Shown here: one piece after another, positions 37,165-48,003 of the stretch | How positions within the stretch are numbered: position 1 is the stretch's first letter | How the letters are laid out: the number at the start of each line of letters is the position of its first letter | Assembly (NCBI RefSeq): GCF_009600985.1 | Contig: NZ_VDFP01000008.1 | Span: 1-64,000, forward strand | Direction of reading: 5' to 3' | DNA from: Companilactobacillus halodurans | GTDB lineage: Bacteria; Bacillota; Bacilli; Lactobacillales; Lactobacillaceae | Length of the DNA stretch: 64,000 nt | Made by a program: the position numbers and the translations under genes | The notes under the pieces: model-generated | What the model was told of the DNA's origin: nothing | The model's database searches: none | What the model saw: only the letters and a program-made list of their open reading frames with translations

Positions 37165-38198
37165 TAACGTCTCACCTCATTTTTTCTATTTCCTGATTGT
37201 AGAGATAAGTTGATAATTTCTTTAGCAACTTTTTCTCCATCGTGAAAGGCGCCTTTGTCGTGCAATGATAAAAAGTCATCTTGGATAACTTTGCATCCCA
37301 TTGCTCGCAAACCGCCAAAGTCCGTTTCAACTTGGTTGACATATTCATCATATTTCTTATGATCCATGTAACCGTCTGGTACCTTTCTCGTATTAACAAG
37401 TACAGTATCAATAAAATTACCACCTAGGTGGCGATTCAAAACTCGAACGTGATCAGCATCAGTAAAACCTTCTGTTTCACCAATCTGTGTCATGATATTA
37501 CAAATATAAACAATTTCAGCTGAAGTCTTTTTAACTGCTTCACCAATATCGCTAATCATTAAATTAGGCAAAATACTAGTAAACAAGCTTCCTGGTCCTA
37601 AAACCACTACATCAGCCTGCATAATTGAGGCAATAACTGAAATAACAGATTTAGGTTCTTTTTCTGGTTCATCTGAATCAGTGACCCAAACTCGTTTAAC
37701 ATGTTTACCTGAGTGAGTAATTTCATGCTCACCAGCTAATTTAGTTCCGTCAGTAAATTCAGCGTGCAACGTCAATTTGGTATTGCTAGCTGGATAAACA
37801 TGACCATCAACACGCATCATTTCAGATAGTTCTTGTACGGCATCGAAAATATTAGGTGACATTTCGTTTAAAGCTGCAATAATCAAATTTCCAATCGCAT
37901 GACCGGAAAAGAAATCATCGTTAGTCTTAAAACGATATTGAAAGACATCCAAATCTACCTTTGGTAAATCAGATAAGGAAGCTAAAACGTTTCTGATATC
38001 CCCAGGAGGGACAACGTTGATATAATCGCGAATCACGCCAGATGATCCCCCATCATCAGCTACGGTAACGATTGCGGTAATATTAGCATCCATTCTTCTT
38101 AAACTTTTTAGTACAACTGGTAAACCAGTTCCCCCACCTATAACTACAACTCTGGGACGACGTCCTTTAACAACCCGAACTATCCTATTTGTTGCCAT
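37164..38198 (-). CDS. yvcK: Gluconeogenesis factor YvcK (GlmR)
   Basis: The 344-residue protein has [17 protein letters not shown] at the N-terminus, [10 protein letters not shown] and [12 protein letters not shown], typical of the CofD-like YvcK/MgfK family. In Bacillus and Listeria it binds UDP-GlcNAc and supports cell wall precursor supply during gluconeogenic growth. It overlaps rapZ by 14 bases and whiA by one. Confidence 0.95.
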   Translation of the reverse strand: MATNRIVRVVKGRRPRVVVIGGGTGLPVVLKSLRRMDANITAIVTVADDGGSSGVIRDYINVVPPGDIRNVLASLSDLPKVDLDVFQYRFKTNDDFFSGHAIGNLIIAALNEMSPNIFDAVQELSEMMRVDGHVYPASNTKLTLHAEFTDGTKLAGEHEITHSGKHVKRVWVTDSDEPEKEPKSVISVIASIMQADVVVLGPGSLFTSILPNLMISDIGEAVKKTSAEIVYICNIMTQIGETEGFTDADHVRVLNRHLGGNFIDTVLVNTRKVPDGYMDHKKYDEYVNQVETDFGGLRAMGCKVIQDDFLSLHDKGAFHDGEKVAKEIINLSLQSGNRKNEVRR

Positions 38199-39102
38199 GT
38201 TCGATTACCTTCTTTTGAGATTTTTCCATGTCACGATGAGTAATGTCTACGTAGTATTTTAATTTCTTCAAATCACTACCAAGACGTTGAGCAATCGCTA
38301 CTGAACGGTGTTGGCCACCAGTACATCCAATTGCAATCGTTAAACTGGTTTTTCCCTCTTTTTCATATCCGGGAACAATATCCTTTAACAAACTATAAAA
38401 TTTATCATAGAAATTTTTAGTTTCAGCATCATCCATGACGTAATCATAAACAGCTTTATCTTCACCTGTTTGCGTCTTCAATTCTTTAACATAAAATGGA
38501 TTTCGCAAAAATCTGACATCCATTACAATATCAGCATCAATGGGCAAACCATATTTAAAGCCAAATGACATCACTTCAATGTGGAAAGCTGGTACTTCTG
38601 ACGTTTCTTGAAAATTATCGAATATCTCTTCACGAAGCTGTCTCGGAGTCAATTCAGTCGTATCAATTTCGACTGACGCACGACTTCTGATTTCTCCTAA
38701 GATTTCTCGCTCTTTTTGAATTCCATCTAATAAACGGCCCTCCATAGCCAAAGGATGACTACGGCGAGTTTCTTTATAACGTGAAACTAATTCTTCATCT
38801 GAGGCATTCAAGAAGAGGATTTTCATATCGACTTTTTGATGTTTCTCTTGCTCATCTTCATCCATCTTTGAAAGCATCGAGAAGATTTCATCATAGAAAG
38901 ATCGTGATCTAATATCCACGACTAGAGCAACTTTTTTGATTTTGCCGGATTCGTGGACTAGCTCCCAAAATTTAGGAAGCAAGTTTGGTGGCATATTATC
39001 AATGCAAAAATAGCCTAAATCTTCAAAAGATTGCATTGCAACAGTCTTACCTGCACCACTCATTCCGGTTACGATAACCAAACTAAGCATATCTTCTGCC
39101 AT
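38185..39102 (-). CDS. rapZ: RapZ / YvcJ nucleotide-binding protein
   Basis: The 305-residue P-loop protein has [10 protein letters not shown] near the N-terminus and the C-terminal [18 protein letters not shown], which binds a sugar phosphate in characterised RapZ. In E. coli it is an RNase adaptor that senses GlcN6P; the Firmicute protein is a nucleotide-binding paralogue with a less defined role. The frame starts at 39135, but GAGGTG and the ATG at 39102 (MAEDMLSL) are the better start. First gene of rapZ-yvcK-whiA. Confidence 0.94.
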   Translation of the reverse strand: MAEDMLSLVIVTGMSGAGKTVAMQSFEDLGYFCIDNMPPNLLPKFWELVHESGKIKKVALVVDIRSRSFYDEIFSMLSKMDEDEQEKHQKVDMKILFLNASDEELVSRYKETRRSHPLAMEGRLLDGIQKEREILGEIRSRASVEIDTTELTPRQLREEIFDNFQETSEVPAFHIEVMSFGFKYGLPIDADIVMDVRFLRNPFYVKELKTQTGEDKAVYDYVMDDAETKNFYDKFYSLLKDIVPGYEKEGKTSLTIAIGCTGGQHRSVAIAQRLGSDLKKLKYYVDITHRDMEKSQKKVIEHGNK

Positions 39103-39125
39103 ACTGCACCTCACATTCGAATATA

Positions 39126-39154
39126 AGCATAACACAACAAGCCGGGCGTGTCAG
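39126..39154 (-). promoter_or_regulatory. Promoter of rapZ-yvcK-whiA
   Basis: CTGACA (39149-39154) and TATGCT (39126-39131) with a 17-base spacer on the minus strand, about 25 bases before the rapZ start. Confidence 0.6.
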
Positions 39155-39219
39155 TTTTTAAGTGATAATTAAAATTATTCTTAAAAATTGCTTCTTGAAT
39201 ATCCAAAAAATTATTAATA

Positions 39220-39300
39220 CGGACAAATAGTACAGATACCGCTTTAACCGTATAAAATATTTGGTAGTCCGTTTAATTCGGAATTAATATTACCCCGAAT
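39220..39300 (+). promoter_or_regulatory. Structured leader before the SLAP-type surface protein
   Basis: ACGGAC (near 39220) can pair with GTCCGT (near 39270), with AAATA/TATTT just inside. ATTCGG and CCGAAT further on form a second small stem just before the ribosome site AAAGGGGTGAT. TATAAA at about 39251 is a possible -10 box without a clear -35. The functional meaning is unknown. Confidence 0.3.
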
Positions 39301-39323
39301 CTTAAAAAGGGGTGATTTCAATT

Positions 39324-41684
39324 ATGATTTTAAACAAAAAAATTATTGCTCTAGGTGTCTTCTTATTCTCCGCTACAACCTTAACGACAACTGTAAAAGC
39401 TGATATCACAACTCAAACTGAACCAACTGCCACCTCTACCAATGCTAGTGACACACAAACTGGTTCTGTCGCAACAACTAGTTCGCAAACAACCAATGAA
39501 AATACGAATAATTCCACTAATTCCACGCAAGCGACGCCATCTTCAAATACGACGAGTCCCTCCACAAATCAAACTGCTGCTGGTACTGATACCAATGCAA
39601 CCTCAACTACAGCCACATCCCCAGCAAAAACTTCTCCGCCAACTACTTCAAGCGCATCATCTACATCAACTATTTCAACTGTAACTACGCCAACGTCTCC
39701 AGTAACTGCACCAACAGATGATACTCCTTTGACCATAACTGATCCTCTATTGGAAAAAGTTTTTAAACAGACATTAAATATTCCTGATAGTGGAAATATT
39801 ACTGCTAGCGACATCAAAAATTATCAAGGCGGAACTTTTAATGCTAGCGTCATCAAATACCTAGCAACCACATCTGGCACTTCAATGAACGTCACTCAAA
39901 CGACGCCTATTGAAAGTCTTAATGGCATGCAATATTTACAAATGTTACCAGCTAATACCAAAGTTTATTTCCAAGCTAAATTAGCGTCAGATGCTAATTC
40001 AGATCAAGATTTAACGCCACTAGATAATCTAAACTTTTCTTATTTCAATCTAACTGGCAATTTTAACAATTACTCTCAAAAAGAAATCGACGTCAGTCAA
40101 TTAACAAAGTTAAATGTCCAAAATGCAACTGTAGTCGCTCTTAATGGTAATCTCGATGTTTCTTATAACTCTGGTATCAACGACCCACAATTAGCAGAAA
40201 TTGGCCCTTGGTTGGTTAATTATGCTAATAGTGCTACCTCTGCCAATATTCAATTAGGAAACAGTGCTATTACTGACTTAACTCCTCTGAAAGGAACTGA
40301 GACCGGCAATAATGTTTCGATTATTGCTGAAAATAACGTCAATTATATCAAGACGCCCATTTATGCGGTCAGCAATCAACCGATTGCAATCACTGCCAGT
40401 CCTGTTTTAGGACTTGATGGCGATGATTTAGCCAGTGGCTATCACTTCTCTAATTCCGTTCCTCAACAATATTTAACAACTGATAATTTGACCAATTTAG
40501 GTAACGACAAATATATTTTGGAACATCCCGACCCCACTGCTCAAGTTATCTCTTATGGTTATGTTGGTTTTGGGTACGGTTCTGATCCTAATAACTTCGT
40601 CAATAAAAATTACGGCAATGCCAATTTAAATTACTTTATTTTAAATGGTCAACCAGTAATTTGGCAGGCACATCCCAATGTAACTATCAATTACCTCGAT
40701 ACTGACCAACAGCCAATCATCGAAGATGGAACTCCTTTAGTCAAAACTATCAATGGAGTCAATATTGGTGATGCTTACGACCTGACTGACGACGCTTTGG
40801 TTCCTGGATATGAATTAGCCAGTTCGCCTGAACTCTTGACGGGTAATTACACTCAAAATCCTCAAGTAGTCAATCTGATTTTCTCACCAATAGAGATTCA
40901 AAATGAAGAACCTATCGAATCCCCTATCACGACACCACCTGCTACTGAAACAAATAACTCGAATTTGATTCCAGTTTATGATAGCTCCGGTAAATTAGTC
41001 ACAGGTTCAAAGGTCAATGCTACTAATGCCAATATTCTTTCGACTATGAGACAAGACAAGCAAACATTTTATCAATTAAATACCGGACAATGGGTCAAAG
41101 CATCTGACTACTTTGCTCAACAAAATCCCGAAAATGTCGTCAGAACTTTTGGTGCTGATACTCGTCTGGTCGACCAAAATGACAAAACTATCAGTATTAA
41201 ACTAGTCCCTAATAGCGAATGGAATCACTTTAAGATTGTTACTATGAATGGTCAACAATTTTATGAAGTTGCCAACAACGAATACTTAGCTGTCGACAGT
41301 GCTGTCTTCTTCACTCCCTTAATTAACGAGCAAGCTATTCATTTAACTCAAACAAGTCAAGTTTACAACTCTAAGGGACAAACTATTAATATTGCTTTTT
41401 CTCCTAACAGCGAATGGTTCTGCGATGGCTTCGCAAAAATCGATGGTACGTTAATGTATCGAATAGGAAATGACGAATGGATCAAAGAGAGCAATCTCTA
41501 TTCTTATAAATCCGTCAAAACTGTTATCAAATTGACCAAAAAAGCTGTTGTTTACAACGAATTCGGTCAAAAACTCTCCTTAACTTTACCAAGTGATTCG
41601 GCCTGGAAAGTTGACCAAGTGGCTACGATTAATGGCGTCAATTACTACCGCGTCGCAACGAATAAATTCATCAAGGTAGATTAG
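39324..41684 (+). CDS. Secreted surface protein with MucBP and three SLAP-type repeats
   Basis: The 786-residue protein has a signal peptide (MILNKKIIALGVFLFSATT, cleaved near VKA-D), and then a Ser/Thr-rich low-complexity stretch (about 25-135). An unclassified domain (about 140-450) is followed by a MucBP domain (about 452-530; VTINYLDTDQQPI, PGYELASSPELL). The C-terminus has three repeats of about 75 residues with the pattern VYDSSGK...KV...FYQL...WVKASD, as in SLAP (S-layer-associated) cell-wall anchoring domains. No LPXTG is present, so attachment is probably non-covalent, with mucus or glycan binding by MucBP. The ATG at 39324 has a well-spaced GGGGTGAT. A GTG at 39312 lies inside the ribosome site. 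Confidence 0.82.
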   Translation: MILNKKIIALGVFLFSATTLTTTVKADITTQTEPTATSTNASDTQTGSVATTSSQTTNENTNNSTNSTQATPSSNTTSPSTNQTAAGTDTNATSTTATSPAKTSPPTTSSASSTSTISTVTTPTSPVTAPTDDTPLTITDPLLEKVFKQTLNIPDSGNITASDIKNYQGGTFNASVIKYLATTSGTSMNVTQTTPIESLNGMQYLQMLPANTKVYFQAKLASDANSDQDLTPLDNLNFSYFNLTGNFNNYSQKEIDVSQLTKLNVQNATVVALNGNLDVSYNSGINDPQLAEIGPWLVNYANSATSANIQLGNSAITDLTPLKGTETGNNVSIIAENNVNYIKTPIYAVSNQPIAITASPVLGLDGDDLASGYHFSNSVPQQYLTTDNLTNLGNDKYILEHPDPTAQVISYGYVGFGYGSDPNNFVNKNYGNANLNYFILNGQPVIWQAHPNVTINYLDTDQQPIIEDGTPLVKTINGVNIGDAYDLTDDALVPGYELASSPELLTGNYTQNPQVVNLIFSPIEIQNEEPIESPITTPPATETNNSNLIPVYDSSGKLVTGSKVNATNANILSTMRQDKQTFYQLNTGQWVKASDYFAQQNPENVVRTFGADTRLVDQNDKTISIKLVPNSEWNHFKIVTMNGQQFYEVANNEYLAVDSAVFFTPLINEQAIHLTQTSQVYNSKGQTINIAFSPNSEWFCDGFAKIDGTLMYRIGNDEWIKESNLYSYKSVKTVIKLTKKAVVYNEFGQKLSLTLPSDSAWKVDQVATINGVNYYRVATNKFIKVD

Positions 41685-41697
41685 ACTTTTTAAGTAC

Positions 41698-41740
41698 GCA
41701 AATAAGCATGACAACAGTCTTAGTTGCCATGCTTATTTTT
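41698..41740. terminator. Bidirectional terminator
   Basis: AATAAGCATGACAAC and GTTGCCATGCTTATT pair with one mismatch and are followed by T on both strands. It serves the surface-protein gene and uvrA. Confidence 0.92.
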
Positions 41741-41742
41741 AT

Positions 41743-44613
41743 CTAAATTTTATTTTCTGATTTAGCTTGAGCTTCTTTAGTCCGTTTCGTATCACGAAGC
41801 AAAACTGGTTTCAAATATTGACCAGTATAACTTTTCTTAACTTCACTAACATCCTCTGGAGTTCCAGTAGCGACGATATCGCCTCCACCTTCACCACCAT
41901 CTGGGCCTAAATCAATTAGCCAATCAGCTGACTTAACAACATCTAAATTGTGTTCAATTACTAGAACAGTATTGCCTTCGTCAACTAATCTTTGCAAGAC
42001 AGCCAATAAACGTTTGATATCGTCCGTATGCAAACCAGTTGTAGGTTCATCAAGAATATAAAAATTCTTGCCATTAGACTTCTTATAAAGTTCAGAAGCC
42101 AACTTCATTCTTTGAGCTTCACCACCAGATAATTGCGTAGCAGATTGTCCCAAAGAAACGTAGCCTAATCCAACATCCTTGATAGTTTGCAATTTACGTC
42201 TAATCTTAGGAATATTGCTAAAGAAATCAAGAGCTTCAGAAACCTTCATATCAAGAACTTGAGCAATATTTTTACCTTTATAAGTAACTTCAAGCGTTTC
42301 GGAGTTATAGCGAGTTCCATGACAAACTTCGCAAGGAACGTAAACATCAGGCAAGAAGTTCATCTCAATCTTAATAATTCCATCGCCGTGACAGTTTTCA
42401 CAACGTCCGCCTTTGATATTAAAGGAGAACCTGCCCTTCTTATAACCTCTGAGCTTAGCTTCATTAGTTTGAGCAAATAAATCTCTGATATTATCGAAGA
42501 CGCCGGTATAAGTAGCTGGATTGCTTCGTGGAGTCCGACCAATTGGACTTTGATCGATAGCAATCATCTTCTCGAGATTTTCATAGCCAGTAATCTTCTT
42601 ATATTTACCAGGTTTTTGTGAATTATGATTCATCTTTTGAGCCAAAGCCCGTTTGAGAATCATATTGACCAAAGTAGATTTACCTGAACCCGAAACTCCT
42701 GTCACAACAATGAATTTACCCAAAGGAAACTTAACGTTTAGTTTCTTAAGATTATTTTCTTCAGCACCGAATACTTCGACGAATTCGCCATTGCCCTTGC
42801 GTCGCTCTAAAGGAACAGGAACAAACTTCTTACCAGCCAAATATTGACCAGTCAACGACTTAGGATTTTTTTCAACTTCTGCTGGAGTTCCAGCTGCTAC
42901 GATTTGACCACCGGCTTCACCAGCACCTGGTCCTACATCAATCAAATAGTCAGCTGCTCGCATCGTATCTTCATCATGTTCGACCACGATTAAAGTATTG
43001 CCTAAATCACGCATTTTCTTAAGTGAATTAATCAAACGGTCATTATCTCTTTGATGCAATCCAATTGAGGGTTCATCCAAAATATACATGACGCCAGATA
43101 GATTAGAACCAATCTGAGTAGCCAAACGAATTCTTTGTGCTTCACCACCAGATAAGGTTCCTGCAGAACGTGACAATGATAAATATTCCAAACCAACATT
43201 AATCAAAAAACTAAGTCTATCCTTAACTTCTTTTAAAATTGGTTTAGCAATAACAGTATCTTGTTCACCAAATTTTGTAGCTTTAAAGAATGGCAATTCA
43301 TTCTTAATCGACATATCTGATACTTCAGCAATATCTTTGCCAGAAATTTTAACGGCTAGTGCTTTACGATTCAATCTCTTGCCATGACAAACAGGACATT
43401 GCAATTCAGTCATATATTTACGCATTACTTCACGTGTAAAATCACTATTAGTTTCGTGATAACGGCGTTTAACATTTGGAATCACGCCTTCAAATGGTAC
43501 ATCGACATCACGAACGCCACCAAAATCACTTTCATAATGAAAGTGGAAAGTTTTGCCATCAGAACCATATAAAACAGTGTTTTGATCTTCTTTTGACATT
43601 TTTTCAAAGGGTGTATTCATATCAATGCCAAATGCTTTGCAAGCTTGAGCCAACAATTCAGGATAATACTGCGAACTGATTGGGTTCCATGGCATTAATG
43701 CGCCTTCAGCTAAAGTCTTAGTTTGATCAGGGACGACTAAATCTAAGTCGACTTCAAGTTTGATGCCTAAACCATCACAGTTATCGCAAGCTCCAAAAGG
43801 AGCATTGAACGAGAATAAACGTGGTTCTAACTCGCCGACTGTAAAACCACAAATTGGACAGGCATTCTTTTCAGAGAAGACCATCATATCAGAACCAATA
43901 ACGTCAACATTCATATATCCATCCGAAAGTCTTAAAGCAGCTTCGACAGAATCAAACAAACGTGACTTGATATGGTCATTGATAACGATTCTATCGACCA
44001 CGACATCGATACTGTGTTTCTTATTCTTATCCAATTCAATATCTTCACCGATATCTCGAGTTTCGCCATCAACTCTAATTCTGACGTAACCTTGTTTTTT
44101 AATTTGATTCAAGGCTTTTTTATGTTGACCACGTTTTGATCTAACTACTGGCGAAAGAATTTGCAGTTTAGTTCTATCGCCTAACTTCAAAATAGCATCG
44201 ACCATTTGTTGAGCTGACTGACTGGTAATCTTAGTCCCATCATTAGGACAGATTGGCGTGCCAACACGTGCCCACAACAAACGTAAATAATCATTGATTT
44301 CAGTAACCGTTCCAACAGTCGAACGAGGATTTTTTGAAGTCGTCTTTTGGTCAATGGAAATTGCTGGACTTAAACCATCAATCGAATCAACATCTGGTTT
44401 ATCCATCTGGCCTAAAAATTGACGCGCATAAGAAGACAAACTTTCAACATATCTTCTTTGTCCCTCAGCATACAAAGTATCAAAGGCTAATGAACTCTTT
44501 CCTGAGCCAGATAAACCAGTCATAACAACCAGTTTATCTCGAGGTATCGTTACGTTAACATTTTTTAAATTGTGTGCTCTGGCGCCATGAATAACAATTT
44601 TATCATTTAACAT
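41743..44613 (-). CDS. uvrA: Excinuclease ABC subunit UvrA
   Basis: UvrA recognises DNA damage and loads UvrB in nucleotide excision repair. The 956-residue protein has two ABC ATPase modules: Walker [14 protein letters not shown] (about 32) and [13 protein letters not shown] (about 640), signatures [12 protein letters not shown] and [12 protein letters not shown]. Zinc-binding cysteine pairs include [26 protein letters not shown] and CEVCHG. It starts one base after the uvrB stop codon, so the two are translationally linked. Confidence 0.98.
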   Translation of the reverse strand: MLNDKIVIHGARAHNLKNVNVTIPRDKLVVMTGLSGSGKSSLAFDTLYAEGQRRYVESLSSYARQFLGQMDKPDVDSIDGLSPAISIDQKTTSKNPRSTVGTVTEINDYLRLLWARVGTPICPNDGTKITSQSAQQMVDAILKLGDRTKLQILSPVVRSKRGQHKKALNQIKKQGYVRIRVDGETRDIGEDIELDKNKKHSIDVVVDRIVINDHIKSRLFDSVEAALRLSDGYMNVDVIGSDMMVFSEKNACPICGFTVGELEPRLFSFNAPFGACDNCDGLGIKLEVDLDLVVPDQTKTLAEGALMPWNPISSQYYPELLAQACKAFGIDMNTPFEKMSKEDQNTVLYGSDGKTFHFHYESDFGGVRDVDVPFEGVIPNVKRRYHETNSDFTREVMRKYMTELQCPVCHGKRLNRKALAVKISGKDIAEVSDMSIKNELPFFKATKFGEQDTVIAKPILKEVKDRLSFLINVGLEYLSLSRSAGTLSGGEAQRIRLATQIGSNLSGVMYILDEPSIGLHQRDNDRLINSLKKMRDLGNTLIVVEHDEDTMRAADYLIDVGPGAGEAGGQIVAAGTPAEVEKNPKSLTGQYLAGKKFVPVPLERRKGNGEFVEVFGAEENNLKKLNVKFPLGKFIVVTGVSGSGKSTLVNMILKRALAQKMNHNSQKPGKYKKITGYENLEKMIAIDQSPIGRTPRSNPATYTGVFDNIRDLFAQTNEAKLRGYKKGRFSFNIKGGRCENCHGDGIIKIEMNFLPDVYVPCEVCHGTRYNSETLEVTYKGKNIAQVLDMKVSEALDFFSNIPKIRRKLQTIKDVGLGYVSLGQSATQLSGGEAQRMKLASELYKKSNGKNFYILDEPTTGLHTDDIKRLLAVLQRLVDEGNTVLVIEHNLDVVKSADWLIDLGPDGGEGGGDIVATGTPEDVSEVKKSYTGQYLKPVLLRDTKRTKEAQAKSENKI

Positions 44614-44614
44614 A

Positions 44615-46624
44615 CTATTTTATTTCCGCCTTTAATTCCAAAATCGTATCACGCAAATTGGCAGCTGCCTCAAAGTCTAGTTTCTTAGCAGCAGATTCCA
44701 TTTGTTCTGTTAGATTGGCAAGAAGCTCTTGTCGATCCTTTTTACTCATATCCTTGAAGTCGATATCATCATCGATCTTTTCTTCCTCAGATGAAGAATT
44801 ATCGACTTTCTGGAACATTGAAATTGCATCCCTGATTGGTTTAACAATTGTTTTAGGAGTTATTCCATGTTCTTCATTGAATTTCTTTTGAATGCGACGA
44901 CGACGAGCTGTGGCATCGATTGCGCCTCGCATCGAATCAGTAATTGAATCAGCGTACATGATAACTTTACCATGTTCATTTCTTGAGGCACGACCAATAA
45001 TCTGAACTAAAGAACGTTCAGCTCGTAAAAATCCTTCTTTATCAGCATCAAGAATAGCAATCAAAGAAACTTCAGGAACATCGATTCCTTCACGCAGCAA
45101 ATTAATTCCAATCAAAACATTAAACTTGCCTAAACGTAAATCACGAATAATCTTTGAACGTTCCAAAGTCTTGATATCGCTATGCAAATAACGAACCTTG
45201 ATTCCTAAATCTTTGAAATAGTCAGTTAAATCTTCTGCCATCTTCTTAGTTAAAGTGGTGACAAAGACACGCTCGTGCTTTTCGACACGGTCATTTATTT
45301 CAGATACTAAATCATCAATCTGACCCATAATTGGTCGAACTTCAATCTTTGGATCAAGCAAACCAGTTGGTCGAATAATTTGTTCTGCCAAATGATTCGT
45401 TCGGTCTAACTCATAAGGGCCTGGAGTTGCCGAAACATAAAGGATTCGTTTGACATGCTGTTCAAACTCATTCAATTTTAAGGGACGATTATCTAAAGCA
45501 CTAGGTAATCTAAATCCATAGTCGACCAATTGTTGCTTTCTAGCACGATCGCCATTATACATCCCTCTAATCTGAGGCATAGTAACGTGAGATTCATCAA
45601 TCATGATATTAAAATCTTTAGGGAAAAAGTCTAGTAAGGTAAATGGAGGTTCACCTTCAGCTCTTCCTTCCATATGACGCGAATAATTTTCGATTCCAGA
45701 AGTGTAACCCATTTCTCGCATCATTTCGATATCATATTCAGTTCTTTGTTTAATACGTTGAGCCTCCAACAATTTACCTTCTTTAGTAAATTTCTCAACT
45801 TGTTGATCCATTTCATCTTTAATTCGTTTCAAAGCTTCGTCCATTTTTGCATCACTAATCATAAAGTGAGTGGCAGGGAATATTCCGATATGGTCCATTG
45901 AACCCTTAACCTCACCAGTTAGTGGATCCATTTCGATGATACGATCGATTTCATCACCAAAAAACTCCACCCGAAGAGCATTGTCATCGTTTGAAGCTGG
46001 GAAAATATCGACTACGTCGCCACGAACACGGAAACGTCCACGTTGAAAATCAATATCGTTTCGCTCAAATTGATTTTCGACTAATTCTTCTAATAGCTTA
46101 TCTCGTGGGATCTCTTGGCCGACTCTTAGAGAAATAATACTATCCGCATATTCTCTTGGATCACCTAAACCAAAGATACAAGAAACTGAAGCAACGATGA
46201 TAACATCATTGCGCTCCAATAGTGAACTTGTGGCCGCATGCCGTAATTTATCGATTTCATCATTAATGCTGGAATCTTTTTCAATATAAGTATCACTTGA
46301 AGGAACATAGGCTTCAGGTTGGTAATAATCATAGTAACTGACAAAATACTCAACGGCATTGTGGGGGAAGAATTCCTTCATTTCACCATATAATTGGCCA
46401 GCTAAAGTTTTATTGTGAGAAATAATTAAAGTTGGCTTATTGAGATTTTTAATGACATTAGCCATGGTAAAAGTCTTACCAGTACCAGTGGCACCCTCAA
46501 GGACTACCTCTTTATCGCCCGCTTTAAAATCATCTGTAATTTTATTGATTGCTTGAGCTTGGTCTCCAGCTGGAGAATACTTTGAAACCAAATCAAACTT
46601 ATTATCGTTAACTCTATCTATCAC
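44615..46624 (-). CDS. uvrB: Excinuclease ABC subunit UvrB
   Basis: UvrB verifies damage and directs UvrC incision. The 669-residue protein has the helicase Walker [16 protein letters not shown], the beta-hairpin region with [24 protein letters not shown] (seen as [17 protein letters not shown]), motif [11 protein letters not shown] and the C-terminal UvrBC-interaction (UVR) domain ([21 protein letters not shown], partly). The start is a GTG with GGGGG upstream. A LexA-type box and a leader hairpin precede it. Confidence 0.98.
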   Translation of the reverse strand: MIDRVNDNKFDLVSKYSPAGDQAQAINKITDDFKAGDKEVVLEGATGTGKTFTMANVIKNLNKPTLIISHNKTLAGQLYGEMKEFFPHNAVEYFVSYYDYYQPEAYVPSSDTYIEKDSSINDEIDKLRHAATSSLLERNDVIIVASVSCIFGLGDPREYADSIISLRVGQEIPRDKLLEELVENQFERNDIDFQRGRFRVRGDVVDIFPASNDDNALRVEFFGDEIDRIIEMDPLTGEVKGSMDHIGIFPATHFMISDAKMDEALKRIKDEMDQQVEKFTKEGKLLEAQRIKQRTEYDIEMMREMGYTSGIENYSRHMEGRAEGEPPFTLLDFFPKDFNIMIDESHVTMPQIRGMYNGDRARKQQLVDYGFRLPSALDNRPLKLNEFEQHVKRILYVSATPGPYELDRTNHLAEQIIRPTGLLDPKIEVRPIMGQIDDLVSEINDRVEKHERVFVTTLTKKMAEDLTDYFKDLGIKVRYLHSDIKTLERSKIIRDLRLGKFNVLIGINLLREGIDVPEVSLIAILDADKEGFLRAERSLVQIIGRASRNEHGKVIMYADSITDSMRGAIDATARRRRIQKKFNEEHGITPKTIVKPIRDAISMFQKVDNSSSEEEKIDDDIDFKDMSKKDRQELLANLTEQMESAAKKLDFEAAANLRDTILELKAEIK

Positions 46625-46647
46625 GGATTAACTTACCCCCTTAAGCT

Positions 46648-46685
46648 AAAAAATACATCTAACCCACGCATACGAATTAGATGTA
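46648..46685 (-). terminator. Hairpin with T run in the uvrB leader
   Basis: TACATCTAA (46685-46677 on the minus strand) pairs perfectly with TTAGATGTA, followed by six T. It ends transcripts of the upstream MFS gene, but it also lies downstream of the putative uvrB promoter, so it may attenuate uvrBA. Confidence 0.7.
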
Positions 46686-46723
46686 ATTTATGTCTTTATT
46701 TCACTGGGTCTATATTACCATAG

Positions 46724-46737
46724 CGAACATATTTTCG
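46724..46737 (-). promoter_or_regulatory. LexA (DinR) SOS box before uvrB
   Basis: The minus strand reads CGAAAATATGTTCG, one base from the Firmicute consensus CGAAC-N4-GTTCG. Flanking TAG/CTA extend the palindrome to 20 bases. A TGG-TAATAT extended -10 sits directly downstream, so the box lies in the spacer and -35 region of the uvrB promoter. Confidence 0.78.
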
Positions 46738-46745
46738 CTATATAT

Positions 46746-47990
46746 TTACTTACTTGTTGTCAAACGTGGCAACATTAGAAAAATTGCCAAGCCAATCATA
46801 AATAAAATACTCAAGGAAGCAGCGCCAATGGTCGACTTACCAGTAACTTGGGTCACGATTCCTACTAGAACTGGTCCCATAACAGCTGAAAACTTTCCTA
46901 AAATATTATAAAATCCGAAAAATTCACTTCCAGAATCCTTAGGAATCAACTTGCCAAAATAAGATCTGCTCAATGCTTGAATACCACCTTGGCTAGTTCC
47001 AACAAGAACAGCTAAAATCCAAAAATCAACTGCTGAATGTAATTTTAAAGCATACAAACAAATTCCAAAATACAAGACGATAGCTAACAAAATTCCTTTA
47101 CGAGCTGAGAATCGATTAGCAATCCAACCATATAAAATTGAAAATGGAAAAGCGACTAACTGTACCACTAACAAAACTAACATCAAAATGGTCGTGGAAA
47201 TTCCCATATCCATCCCAATTGAAGTCGCCATCGTAAAAATAGTATCGACTCCATCTATATAGAAGAAATAAGCTACTAAAAACCAAGCTGCAGCTTTATA
47301 TTTTTTTAAATGAGTAATCGTCATCCAAACTCTTTTGAAACTAGACGTGATCGGATGCGGATTCTCAGGCAACGAATAAACTTGACGAACATTTTTTAAC
47401 ATTGGTATAAAGAAAATCAACCACCAAACTGCTGCTAAAAGAAAACTCCAGCGAGCAACACCGTAACTGAACAACATCCCAAAGCCACTCGTCAATTGTA
47501 AAACTAAAAACAAAATAAACGCTAAAACTCCACCTAAATAACCAAAAGCATAACCATTTGATGAAAGTGAATCCATCTGACGATTATCTGAAACATCTGT
47601 CAAAAAACTATCATAGAATAAGTTCCCAGCGGAATAACCAATTATCGACAGAATAAAAACACCTAATAATAAATGCCATTGACTCGGCGGTACTAACGCT
47701 AAACCAAAAGTCATAATAATTCCTAAAAATGAAAAATAACTCAAAAGTTTTTTCTTGTGATGTGGATAATCAGCTAAAGCACCTAAAACCGGCGCTAAAA
47801 CTGACACAATCAAAGTTCCAAAACTATTAGCATATCCCCAAAAGGCTGTGGCATTAGCCTGAGATACACCTGCATTTTGGGCAACCGACTTGAAATAAAC
47901 TGGCAAAACTGCTGTCGTGACAATTATTCCATAGCCGGAATTAGCCCAATCATAAAAAATCCAACTCCACTGCTTTTTATTAAAACCCAT
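46746..47990 (-). CDS. MFS transporter of the UMF1/Atg22-like family
   Basis: The 414-residue protein has about 12 helices. The N-terminus SWIFYDWANSGYGIIVTTAV is characteristic of the UMF1/Atg22 (vacuole effluxer-like) family, and ALSRSYFGKLIP is its usual late motif. These proteins probably export amino acids or small solutes; no bacterial substrate is established. It follows the phosphodiesterase gene by 13 bases. Confidence 0.82.
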   Translation of the reverse strand: MGFNKKQWSWIFYDWANSGYGIIVTTAVLPVYFKSVAQNAGVSQANATAFWGYANSFGTLIVSVLAPVLGALADYPHHKKKLLSYFSFLGIIMTFGLALVPPSQWHLLLGVFILSIIGYSAGNLFYDSFLTDVSDNRQMDSLSSNGYAFGYLGGVLAFILFLVLQLTSGFGMLFSYGVARWSFLLAAVWWLIFFIPMLKNVRQVYSLPENPHPITSSFKRVWMTITHLKKYKAAAWFLVAYFFYIDGVDTIFTMATSIGMDMGISTTILMLVLLVVQLVAFPFSILYGWIANRFSARKGILLAIVLYFGICLYALKLHSAVDFWILAVLVGTSQGGIQALSRSYFGKLIPKDSGSEFFGFYNILGKFSAVMGPVLVGIVTQVTGKSTIGAASLSILFMIGLAIFLMLPRLTTSK

Positions 47991-48003
47991 AATCTCCTCT
48001 AAT

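Noticed and set aside
39442..39684. 80-codon frame inside the Ser/Thr-rich part of the surface protein
   Set aside because: Low-complexity repeats of ACN/TCN codons open other frames; it has no start signal.
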